Shown here: positions 7,443 through 14,103 of the stretch, in pieces
How the letters are laid out: each line of letters begins with the position of its first letter
Numbering within the stretch: position 1 is the first letter of the stretch
Source: an uncultured Bacillaceae bacterium
GTDB lineage: Bacteria; Bacillota; Bacilli; Bacillales; Caldibacillaceae
DNA: 19,251 nucleotides
Direction of reading: 5' to 3'
NCBI GenBank assembly: GCA_937951955.1
Contig: CALGAD010000073.1
Span: 1-19,251, forward strand
Position numbers and translations under genes: made by a program
The notes under the pieces: generated by a model
What the model was told of the DNA's origin: nothing
Databases searched by the model: none
Seen by the model: the letters and a program-made list of their open reading frames with translations, nothing else

Positions 7443-8117
7443 CTAGTTTTCATGATTAATGACTAAAGTATTGGCCAGCATATCGTGCAAAGTTTGTTTC
7501 TTTTCCGTGAAAAATACCAGAATATAACCAATACAGAGGATACTCGATAAATACATTCCGAAAAACCGACCGGTAGCCCTGGCAAAACTTATTCTGTCAC
7601 CGTTTAAATCGGTGACTTTAATCTTTAAAATCAATTTTCCAACCGTTGCCTGTAACTTTGAACTTTCCATTAATGTTTTATAGAAAAAGTAGGTAAGGAG
7701 CGGGATAATGACTAAAATGTCCCCAAAACGATCATACAGAAATTCCACCATCAGAAAAGATTGAATAACCAGCATGACAAAATAAATTAGAGTATCGATT
7801 AGATAAGCCAAGACCCGGCGCCAAAAAGAGGCATACGGGAGGGCTATTTCACTGGCAGAACTTACCGATTGATGTTGGTAGGAACGATGGCTTGCATTCT
7901 CTCCTTCTTTCGTTATTGCTGTGTTCTGAAAAATCGATAAACCAGTTTCTTTTGTCTCCGCTGCTGCGTTTTGAAAGATAGATAAACCGGTATGTTTTTT
8001 CTCCGGGATTAATGGACTCCCGAATTCATAGCCGCACTGGATGCAAAATTTTCCATTCTCCTCCCGCTCTTTTCCGCATTTCGGACAGTATAAAATCTTC
8101 CGTTCGCCTTCATTCAT
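7443..8117 (-). CDS. zinc-ribbon and RDD-domain membrane protein
   Basis: A 224-residue membrane protein of unknown role. An N-terminal zinc ribbon (CPKC at 11-14, CIQC at 25-28) is followed by a linker and then an RDD domain (about 96-220). That domain has an FWRRVLAYLIDTL block and three predicted membrane segments (about 101-122, 135-155 and 195-212). It also carries GKLILKIKVTD and a C-terminal LHDMLANTLVI, as usual for RDD proteins. The linker contains a duplicated motif: TGLSIFQN occurs at 43-50 and again at 58-65. The start is well supported by GGGGGAAGC upstream on the minus strand. It is divergent from the flavin dehydrogenase gene and shares a terminator with glycerate kinase. RDD proteins have been linked to ion transport and stress in some bacteria, but nothing here fixes a function. 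Confidence 0.85.
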   Translation of the reverse strand: MNEGERKILYCPKCGKEREENGKFCIQCGYEFGSPLIPEKKHTGLSIFQNAAAETKETGLSIFQNTAITKEGENASHRSYQHQSVSSASEIALPYASFWRRVLAYLIDTLIYFVMLVIQSFLMVEFLYDRFGDILVIIPLLTYFFYKTLMESSKLQATVGKLILKIKVTDLNGDRISFARATGRFFGMYLSSILCIGYILVFFTEKKQTLHDMLANTLVINHEN

Positions 8118-8319
8118 TAAAGCTTCCCCCTTAACATTCCTTCAACACAATTATGCTATGAGTTTACTGTCAAGTACATGAAAAAATTGACCAATCAAAT
8201 TGTTCGATTAATTTTACCGAAGTCTTCCCCTTATAAATAGTGATTGTTATTAAGAATAATAGTATAATAATAATTAATATTTTCAACTTTCGGTTACCTT
8301 GGTGAATGGGGGGATTGTT

Positions 8320-9696
8320 TTGAAAGCGGTTGAGATGGAGCAATTACTTGTCGATTTAAAGGAGCTTTTAGGTAAGGAAAGGGTAAGCCAGAACGATACG
8401 GTTCTGGAACAGCATAGCCATGATGAATCGTATCACGAACCCGTTCTCCCGGATGTGGTTGTGTTTCCGAAAACGACGGAAGAAGTCAGTCAAATTATGA
8501 AACTAGCGACAAAATATCAAACACCGGTGGTCCCCTTCGGCATGGGCTCGAGTTTAGAAGGGCATGTGATCCCCTCTAAAGGCGGAATCTCCATTGATTT
8601 CACCTTGATGAATGAAATTCTGGAAATCCGGGAAAAGGATTTGCTCGTTAAAGTGCAACCGGGGGTGACCCGGAAACAGCTGAACCGGGCATTAAAACCG
8701 TATGGCTTGTTTTTCCCGGTAGATCCCGGAGCTGACGCCACACTTGGCGGAATGGCCGCCACCGGCGCTAGCGGTACAACGACGGTTAAGTACGGAACGA
8801 TGCGCGATCAAGTGCGGGATCTCGAAGTCGTGTTAGCGGATGGGTCGGTGATCCATACTGGCAGTTCCGCAGCGAAATCGTCCTCCGGATACAATCTAAA
8901 TGGCTTGTTCGTCGGTTCGGAAGGGACATTAGGCTGCTTTACGGAATTGACCTTAAAAGTGTACGGGATACCGGAATATATCGTCGCTGCACAGGCCGTC
9001 TTCGCACGTGTTGAGGATGCGGTCAATGCGGTCATGGATGTGACACAAGCGGGAATCCCGGTTGCCCGGGTTGAATTCGTCGATGAGCTAACCATACGTG
9101 AGATCAATCGTTATAAAGGGACCGATTATGCGGAAATGCCCACGCTATTTTTTGAATTCCACGGTAATAAATCCGGTTTGGAAGAAGATATCCAACTTAC
9201 GAAGGAAATCGTAAACGACCATTATTGCCAGGATTTTATTTATGAATCGGATCAAAGTAAGCGCAATCAATTGTGGGAAGCCCGGCACCATGTTGCCTAT
9301 GCTTTTATCCATAATTACCGGGGGAGAAAGTTTATGGTAACGGATGTCTGTCTTCCGATATCGGAATTAGCCGGTGCGATCCGGCACGCCCGGGAAGCCC
9401 TCTTAACAAGCGGATTACCTGGCGGAATCGTCGGCCATGTTGGCGATGGCAATTACCATATCAATCTTATGATCGATTTTGATGATCCGGAAGAGATTGA
9501 ACGGGCCAATCAGTTGAATGATCAAATTGTCGAATATGCAATTGCCCGGGAAGGAACATGTACGGGGGAACACGGAGTTGGTATCGGCAAGAAAAAATTC
9601 CAATCGTTAGAACATGGAGCGGCTATTGAAGTGATGAAAAAATTGAAAGAGACCCTGGACCCGAACGGTATTTTGAATCCGGGGAAGATTTTTTAA
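8320..9696 (+). CDS. FAD-linked D-2-hydroxyacid dehydrogenase (LDHD/GlcD family)
   Basis: Flavoprotein oxidising a D-2-hydroxyacid (D-lactate or glycolate) to the 2-oxoacid. The N-terminal FAD-binding type-4 domain has PFGMGSSLEG (73-82) and DPGADATLGGMAATGASG (135-152), then YGTMRD and GLFVGSEGTLG. The C-terminal domain carries HVGDGNYH and TGEHGVGIGK, ending NPGKIF. As I recall the families, the DPGADATLGGMAATGASG-YGTMRD pattern fits single-subunit D-lactate dehydrogenase (LDHD) better than the GlcD subunit of glycolate oxidase. No GlcE or GlcF gene lies beside it. I place the start at the TTG at 8320 (458 residues), six bases after GGGGGG (8308-8313); the open frame extends upstream to a TTG at 8299, but that one overlaps poorly with any ribosome binding site. 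It is monocistronic, ending in a strong terminator. Confidence 0.88.
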   Translation: MKAVEMEQLLVDLKELLGKERVSQNDTVLEQHSHDESYHEPVLPDVVVFPKTTEEVSQIMKLATKYQTPVVPFGMGSSLEGHVIPSKGGISIDFTLMNEILEIREKDLLVKVQPGVTRKQLNRALKPYGLFFPVDPGADATLGGMAATGASGTTTVKYGTMRDQVRDLEVVLADGSVIHTGSSAAKSSSGYNLNGLFVGSEGTLGCFTELTLKVYGIPEYIVAAQAVFARVEDAVNAVMDVTQAGIPVARVEFVDELTIREINRYKGTDYAEMPTLFFEFHGNKSGLEEDIQLTKEIVNDHYCQDFIYESDQSKRNQLWEARHHVAYAFIHNYRGRKFMVTDVCLPISELAGAIRHAREALLTSGLPGGIVGHVGDGNYHINLMIDFDDPEEIERANQLNDQIVEYAIAREGTCTGEHGVGIGKKKFQSLEHGAAIEVMKKLKETLDPNGILNPGKIF

Positions 9697-9725
9697 ATCC
9701 CCTCTCGCTGAAGGGGGATTTTTTT
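9696..9725 (+). terminator. intrinsic terminator of the dehydrogenase gene
   Basis: AATCCCC (9696-9702) pairs with GGGGATT (9714-9720), followed by a run of T to 9725. The 5' arm overlaps the last base of the stop codon. Confidence 0.85.
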
Positions 9726-9732
9726 GGGTTGG

Positions 9733-9942
9733 ATTTACTCAAAAAGTGAGGAGATTTACCCAAATTAGAGCTAGAAATGCTCAAAAAAAGGTTAGATTTG
9801 CCCAAATAAACGCGCAAATTACCCAAAAAAAGTGGAAAATTACTCAAATCCCAGCTGAAAATACTCAAATACAGAGGAGATTTGCCCAAATTACAGCTAA
9901 AAATACTCAAAAATAGGTTAGATTTGCCCAAATAATTAGTAG
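9733..9942. repeat. array B: ten 21-bp units with a TTTGCCCAAA/ACTCAAA core
   Basis: Ten consecutive units begin at 9733, 9754, 9775, 9796, 9817, 9838, 9859, 9880, 9901 and 9922, exactly 21 bp apart. Each has an 11-bp core of consensus AWWTRCYCAAA and a 10-bp variable spacer. The two main core forms are ATTTGCCCAAA (interrupted palindrome, arms TTTG/CAAA) and AAATACTCAAA. An eleventh decayed unit (AAATACAAAAA) begins at 9944 and merges with the next terminator. The array starts 8 bp after the T-run of the dehydrogenase terminator and ends at the terminator of the convergent gene, so it fills the gap between two gene ends. A 102-codon minus-strand frame across it is a by-product of the 21-bp period. 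Confidence 0.92.
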
Positions 9943-9949
9943 CAAATAC

Positions 9950-9980
9950 AAAAAAATACGGAATTATTGCATTCCGTATT
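9950..9980 (-). terminator. terminator of the membrane-anchored protein gene
   Basis: AATACGGAAT (9955-9964) pairs with ATTCCGTATT (9971-9980). On the minus strand the stem is followed by a run of seven T (9956-9950). It overlaps the stop codon of the leftward gene. Confidence 0.85.
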
Positions 9981-10518
9981 ATCGATTCGGTTTAAAAGTT
10001 GTCACATCCCACGTCTGGTTATAGTCATAACCGTTTAAATAAATATCCAGGTCGTGAAAATAACGGTGAAGCATGCGCATGGCATCCCGATCATCTTTTT
10101 GGGTAACCGTTGTGGCATAATGCTTAATGGATTCGATATCCGCGGCTAAATCTTCATTCTGAATTTGCGCGCCTTCTAGTTTTTCCAATATCTCCTGGGC
10201 CTTTTGTTTTTGTTTGGAATAATCCGTCGTCTCAATCCGGCCCCAGCCAAGGGTTTGATTGTAAAATTGATGGTTTTGTGAAATGAATGTATGCCCATCG
10301 GTTCCATCGGCAAGGACGAAAATGGATTGATCTACAGGTTCATTCACTACGTTTCTATCAATATCTTCTTCCGCCTCACTCGCTTCATTTGTTTCACCGG
10401 AAGCGGGTTCGGATTCGGGTTCATTTTCCGTTTGATTAAACAATGTAAAATATACGATGAATCCCATGCCAACGGCCAGAATGATCGCGATAAAAATTGC
10501 ACCAATTTTCCATTTCAT
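9979..10518 (-). CDS. membrane-anchored extracytoplasmic protein, unknown function
   Basis: I do not recognise this 179-residue protein. Residues 4-26 form one hydrophobic segment after a short positive start, an uncleaved anchor or signal sequence with no lipobox. Residues 29-58 are an acidic, low-complexity linker rich in Glu, Ser and Asn. The rest, presumably outside the cell, has a conserved-looking core: ADGTDGHTFIS (70-80), a Lys/Glu-rich helix (101-135), and HRYFHDLDIYLNGYDYNQTW (151-170) near the C-terminus. GGAGG stands 9 nt before the ATG on the minus strand. A possible promoter and a clear terminator make it a single-gene unit. Codon use does not stand out from its neighbours. Confidence 0.75.
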   Translation of the reverse strand: MKWKIGAIFIAIILAVGMGFIVYFTLFNQTENEPESEPASGETNEASEAEEDIDRNVVNEPVDQSIFVLADGTDGHTFISQNHQFYNQTLGWGRIETTDYSKQKQKAQEILEKLEGAQIQNEDLAADIESIKHYATTVTQKDDRDAMRMLHRYFHDLDIYLNGYDYNQTWDVTTFKPNR

Positions 10519-10545
10519 GAAACGAACCTCCTAGTTCGCAGCTTT

Positions 10546-10574
10546 TATATACTAGCAAACTCTTTAATTCTTAA
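10546..10574 (-). promoter_or_regulatory. possible promoter of the membrane-anchored protein gene
   Basis: On the minus strand TTAAGA (10574-10569) and TATATA (10551-10546) are separated by 17 bp and lie about 28 bp before the start codon. Each hexamer matches the sigma-A consensus only in part. Confidence 0.35.
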
Positions 10575-10719
10575 GTTTATCAAGGTGATAACAGGAAAAG
10601 CAAGTGGAATTATTTGAAAAATGGAGAACAGGCAATTGACATGGGGGAGGTTAGGAGGGATTTTAAAATGAGATTAAATTATGTATATGCATGGGGATGC
10701 AACACATATTCCCGATTAT

Positions 10720-10749
10720 TAAAAAAACCCTCTATTTTGCAATAGAGGG
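10720..10749 (-). terminator. terminator of the sigma/DUF4179 operon
   Basis: CCCTCTATT (10728-10736) pairs with AATAGAGGG (10741-10749). On the minus strand the stem is followed by seven T (10727-10721). It lies just after the DUF4179 gene. Confidence 0.9.
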
Positions 10750-10755
10750 ATGTAA

Positions 10756-11880
10756 TCATATCTCAATATCAATGATGATCGTGTCCAGTTTTATTTCTTT
10801 TGCAGGAGCTGTACTATCTTCTGCCCGATAAAGCCCACCATTTTTACCAACTCCATCAGCCATTTTTAACTTGACCACTGGTGTGATTATTAATTGAGAA
10901 GCATTGGGGTCCAGTTGATTAAATATTTGCATCAATTTCATCCTTGAATAGAAGTCATTTCTATCGCCAACTCCATACCAGGGTCGACCGGTATATTCGT
11001 TTCCTAAATCATCGTGGACTTCCAGGACTGTATAAACAAAATCCCACTCTTCCCATTTCTCCAGGGCAATAAATTCTGTATAAGATATGATAAAAGATAC
11101 CGGGGTGTAAGTGATTTGATTAATCTCGGTAAAAAATCCTTCTCGTTGAACCATTTCTAAAAACGACACATCACGATGTGTCGGAGCTGTGACGGTTTGC
11201 ACTGTCGTATCCATTGCATCAAGGGAAAAGGAAAATTCCCAGTTACCTTCTACGAGTGGTTTATCATTTTCATCATCAACGAAGGTCATGATTTTATTAA
11301 TTTTCCAGGAAAAGTCTGCCTGTTCTAGCGCTAATTTTTTAATATTACCCGCTAGCAATCCAGCATATTGTTTTTCAGCAATTTTATTTAGTTTTACATG
11401 ATGATTGTATTGAAGACCGTGTAAAACCCTATTTTCAATAGTGATTTCAAGTTTATCTTCAAGCCAGATCTCTTCTGGAAGATCTACTTCACTTTCAAGA
11501 ATAAAGGTTACAAAGAAATTTTTGCCATCAAAAACCGCATCCTCAATGGAGATTTTTACTTCATTATCTTCTGCAACGAGGTTGAGAGGCTGTGCTTCAG
11601 CGGCAAACTTGTCATACGTTTTGCTAAATAAATTGAAAATACTGCTCAAAAATGAAGATTCATCCGCTAACGTTGTAAACGAAAGCCCGAATAGGCTCCC
11701 GGCAAAAAGGAGTAACGTAAACGATGCAGCGATAAGGATACGTTTCCAGCTTCTTTTTTTCCTTTTCTCCATGGATATTTTTACATTTCGCTTGATTTTT
11801 TCTTTTTCCCATGCACTCGCTTCCATTTCACCACTGACGTGTACTTCAATCCCATTCAGCAAATCATAAATATCCTTCAA
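10756..11880 (-). CDS. DUF4179-type membrane protein, probable anti-sigma partner
   Basis: A 374-residue protein of the kind usually encoded beside ECF sigma factors in Bacilli. The cytoplasmic N-terminus (1-45) is rich in Lys and Glu and could bind the sigma factor. One membrane helix spans about 47-69 (RILIAASFTLLLFAGSLFGL), and about 300 residues lie outside the cell. The outer part begins with a DUF4179-like domain (about 75-165) and ends in a beta-rich region with no motif I can name. Translation appears to start at a TTG (11880-11878) inside the end of the sigma gene. GGAGG lies 9 nt before it, so the two genes overlap by 17 bp and are probably translationally coupled. The anti-sigma role is inferred from gene order and topology. 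A terminator follows directly. Confidence 0.8.
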   Translation of the reverse strand: MKDIYDLLNGIEVHVSGEMEASAWEKEKIKRNVKISMEKRKKRSWKRILIAASFTLLLFAGSLFGLSFTTLADESSFLSSIFNLFSKTYDKFAAEAQPLNLVAEDNEVKISIEDAVFDGKNFFVTFILESEVDLPEEIWLEDKLEITIENRVLHGLQYNHHVKLNKIAEKQYAGLLAGNIKKLALEQADFSWKINKIMTFVDDENDKPLVEGNWEFSFSLDAMDTTVQTVTAPTHRDVSFLEMVQREGFFTEINQITYTPVSFIISYTEFIALEKWEEWDFVYTVLEVHDDLGNEYTGRPWYGVGDRNDFYSRMKLMQIFNQLDPNASQLIITPVVKLKMADGVGKNGGLYRAEDSTAPAKEIKLDTIIIDIEI

Positions 11881-12445
11881 TGGAAAAAACCTCCCCGGAA
11901 ATGCTTTTTACCTTTTGTTCCAGTTTCTTTTTGCTGCGGTAAATCCGATTATCCACCGCAGAACGGGACATTCCTAATTGTCTCGCAATCTCGTCCGAGT
12001 GAAAATCCAACAAAAACTTCATCACCATGATTTTTTGGTCAAGGGGATTAAGTTGCTGCAGGAATTGGAGCAGTTCTTCGCGATTTTCAAGCTGGATGAT
12101 GGCCGATTCTACTTGATTGTTTACCGGAATTTCTAAATAATCAGCGGCAATTTCGGCATTTCTTGTGATTTTCCGGTAGTAATCAATCGCTTTAAATCGT
12201 GCGATGGCTCCGAGCCAGTTTTTGAATGAATCCGGATCACTGCCGCGAAACTTTTTCGCATTTTCCCAGGCTGAAAGAAAAACATCATTCAAACACTCAT
12301 CGATGATGCCAGCGCGGTTGAGTGGAGCAAGGATCGGTTGGACAATGCTTTTGACAAAGGGCAAATATTCATCAATCACATACTCGACGGCATCTTCTTT
12401 TCCTGCCTTGAGCCGTTTAATAAAGTTCTTCTTGTTCGACCTCAT
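11864..12445 (-). CDS. ECF-type RNA polymerase sigma factor
   Basis: Sigma-70 family factor with extracytoplasmic-function architecture, directing RNA polymerase to a specific set of promoters. Region 2 covers about residues 18-95, with DECLNDVFLSAWENAKKF followed by the region 2.4-like NWLGAIARFKAIDYYRK (76-92). Region 4 covers about 125-180 and includes a helix-turn-helix, SDEIARQLGMSRSAVDNRIYRSKKKL. I choose the ATG at 12445 (193 residues), with AAGGAGT 8 nt upstream; the GTG two codons earlier lies only 2 nt from that site. The gene overlaps the DUF4179 gene downstream, a typical sigma/anti-sigma pair. Such factors often control their own operon, but I see no defined promoter to support this here. 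Confidence 0.9.
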   Translation of the reverse strand: MRSNKKNFIKRLKAGKEDAVEYVIDEYLPFVKSIVQPILAPLNRAGIIDECLNDVFLSAWENAKKFRGSDPDSFKNWLGAIARFKAIDYYRKITRNAEIAADYLEIPVNNQVESAIIQLENREELLQFLQQLNPLDQKIMVMKFLLDFHSDEIARQLGMSRSAVDNRIYRSKKKLEQKVKSISGEVFSIEGYL

Positions 12446-12757
12446 TCGCACTGACTCCTTCTTTTATTAATTGCGTCCTTTCACCTTATATAACGAACAA
12501 ATTGATAATTTTTCTCAAAATTAATAAAGATCAGATACCCACTGTTTTTAAGTATTATAAAAGAATCTTTTTGATGTTTAAAAGAGAAGCATGGGGATTG
12601 GCTGATTAAGAATAAAGGGAAGGAAAATGTTTAGGGGTGGAAGGAAAAAGAAGTTAATGATCAACCTTTTCATCAGTTGCAGGCATATAATATGAAATTG
12701 TTAAACAACATATTTGAACAGGTAGAATAATAACCAAAAATAGTGAAACAGGAATGC
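12446..12757. other. intergenic region upstream of the sigma operon
   Basis: This stretch must contain the promoter of the leftward sigma/DUF4179 operon. The nearest candidate on the minus strand, TTGAGA with TATATA, has a 20-bp spacer and is weak. An ECF-type self-recognised promoter cannot be excluded. Very short frames near 12628 have a GGAAGGAAA leader but encode only about 20 residues. Nothing else is evident. Confidence 0.3.
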
Positions 12758-12790
12758 CACCTGATATAGATAGCATTCCTGCAAAAATTT
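12750..12790 (-). terminator. terminator of the transporter/amidohydrolase operon
   Basis: CAGGAATGC (12758-12766) pairs perfectly with GCATTCCTG (12782-12790). On the minus strand it is followed by TTTCACTATTTTT, a moderate T-rich tail, 11 bp after the amidohydrolase stop codon. Confidence 0.7.
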
Positions 12791-12800
12791 TTTTCTATTT

Positions 12801-14063
12801 TTAGACCGGCTGTTTGACTTTCACCGAGCGGATATCTTTCACCACTTTTCCTTCTTTGATTACGGTTACGATATTATTTTTATCTTGCAAACTGGCAATA
12901 TCTTCAAGCGGGTTCGTTTTTGTGATGACAAGATCCGCGATTTTTCCAGCTTCAACTGTACCTAGTTGATCGTCCCAGCCCATTAATTCAGCTGCGGTTT
13001 TGGTTGTAGCGACGATCGCCTCCATCGGTGTCATCCCGGCGCTTACCATTAATTCTAACTCGCGTAAGTTCGTACCGTGGGGCATCACGCCGGCATCAGT
13101 ACCCATGGCGATTTTAACACCGGCCTTGTGGGCTTTTCTAAAGCTTTCGCGATGTGCTTCGATCACTTCCCGAGATTTTTGCGCTGCATATTCCGGGATG
13201 TTTGGACTGTTTTCGAATTGTTCTAAGACCGCAATCGGTGCTAAAAGAGTTGGTACTAAATATGTACCGTGTTCAAGCATTAATTCAATCGCTTCATCAT
13301 CAAGGTAAATTCCGTGTTCAATCGAATGGATACCCGCACGGACCGCATTTTTAATCCCCTCTGCCCCCTGGGCGTGAGCCATAACTTTGACCCCTTTCCG
13401 GAAGGCCGCTTCCCGGACGATAATTTCCAATTCTTCCTGAGAAAACTGGGTAAATTCCGGATGGTCAGTCGGACTCATCACGCCCCCGGTCGCATGGACT
13501 TTAATGATATCCGCCCCGGCCCGCAAAACTTCGCGTACTTTGCGATGCACGGCATCCGGTCCATCAACAATTCCACTTGGCATTGTAGGGTAGGAAGGGG
13601 CGGTGAGATCAATTCCTGAATACGTCCACGCATCCCCGTGGCCACCGGTAATCGTTAAAGGCTGGACGCTGATCTGGATACGCGGTCCAACGATCAGCCC
13701 ATCTTCTACCGCTTTTTTGACGCCGATATCGGCATGACCTGCATCCCGGACAGACGTAATCCCCACTTCAATCGTTCGTTTAAAATGGTCAATTGCTTTA
13801 TAAAAGTGATAGGAGAATGGAGTTTGAAATTTCGTGTAGTAATCGGTTTGTTCGAACATCATATGAACATGGGTATCGAAGAGTCCTGGTAATAAATAAC
13901 CGCCCTGTGCATCCAGTACAGTTACATCCTCTACCTGAGGAATGGAATCAAGGGTTCCCACTGCCTTGAATTTGCCATCCTTGATTAGAACAGCTGCATT
14001 TTCCAGCGGCGCACCACCATTCCCGTCAATGAGTGTTGCATTTTTTACTAGTAAATGGGTCAT
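12801..14063 (-). CDS. metal-dependent amidohydrolase (imidazolonepropionase/prolidase-like)
   Basis: Cytoplasmic hydrolase of the amidohydrolase superfamily (COG1228 group), which splits C-N bonds in cyclic amides, dipeptides or related compounds with one or two metal ions. All main ligands are visible: DTHVH gives His65 and His67, DIIKVHATGG gives Lys188 (probably carboxylated), and His230 (MAHAQG), His250 (SIEHG) and Asp323 (MGTDAG) follow. The length of 420 residues and the C-terminal beta segment (GKIADLVITKTNPLEDI) fit the family. AGGAG lies 8 nt before the ATG on the minus strand. It follows the membrane transporter gene by 40 bp and is probably co-transcribed with it, so the transporter may supply its substrate. 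The substrate itself cannot be told from sequence; prolidase-type dipeptides are one known choice in this group. Confidence 0.85.
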   Translation of the reverse strand: MTHLLVKNATLIDGNGGAPLENAAVLIKDGKFKAVGTLDSIPQVEDVTVLDAQGGYLLPGLFDTHVHMMFEQTDYYTKFQTPFSYHFYKAIDHFKRTIEVGITSVRDAGHADIGVKKAVEDGLIVGPRIQISVQPLTITGGHGDAWTYSGIDLTAPSYPTMPSGIVDGPDAVHRKVREVLRAGADIIKVHATGGVMSPTDHPEFTQFSQEELEIIVREAAFRKGVKVMAHAQGAEGIKNAVRAGIHSIEHGIYLDDEAIELMLEHGTYLVPTLLAPIAVLEQFENSPNIPEYAAQKSREVIEAHRESFRKAHKAGVKIAMGTDAGVMPHGTNLRELELMVSAGMTPMEAIVATTKTAAELMGWDDQLGTVEAGKIADLVITKTNPLEDIASLQDKNNIVTVIKEGKVVKDIRSVKVKQPV

Positions 14064-14103
14064 ATCACCAACTCCTTTTCATCTTTTTTTATCGGTAAGC
14101 CGG

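Noticed and set aside
9623..9931. 102-codon minus-strand frame over array B
   Set aside because: Same cause as for array A. It also runs into the end of the dehydrogenase gene on the opposite strand.
9733..9942. CRISPR array
   Set aside because: The conserved core is only 11 bp and the spacers 10 bp, far below CRISPR repeat and spacer sizes, and there are no cas genes.
10668..10745. 25-codon + frame with a good AGGAGG site 9 nt before its ATG
   Set aside because: It is very short, overlaps the terminator of the leftward operon, and has no promoter or recognisable product. It could be real but is not supported.
12628..12700. Short + frame of about 20 codons after GGAAGGAAA
   Set aside because: Too short and no family; the purine-rich sequence is common in this AT-rich gap.
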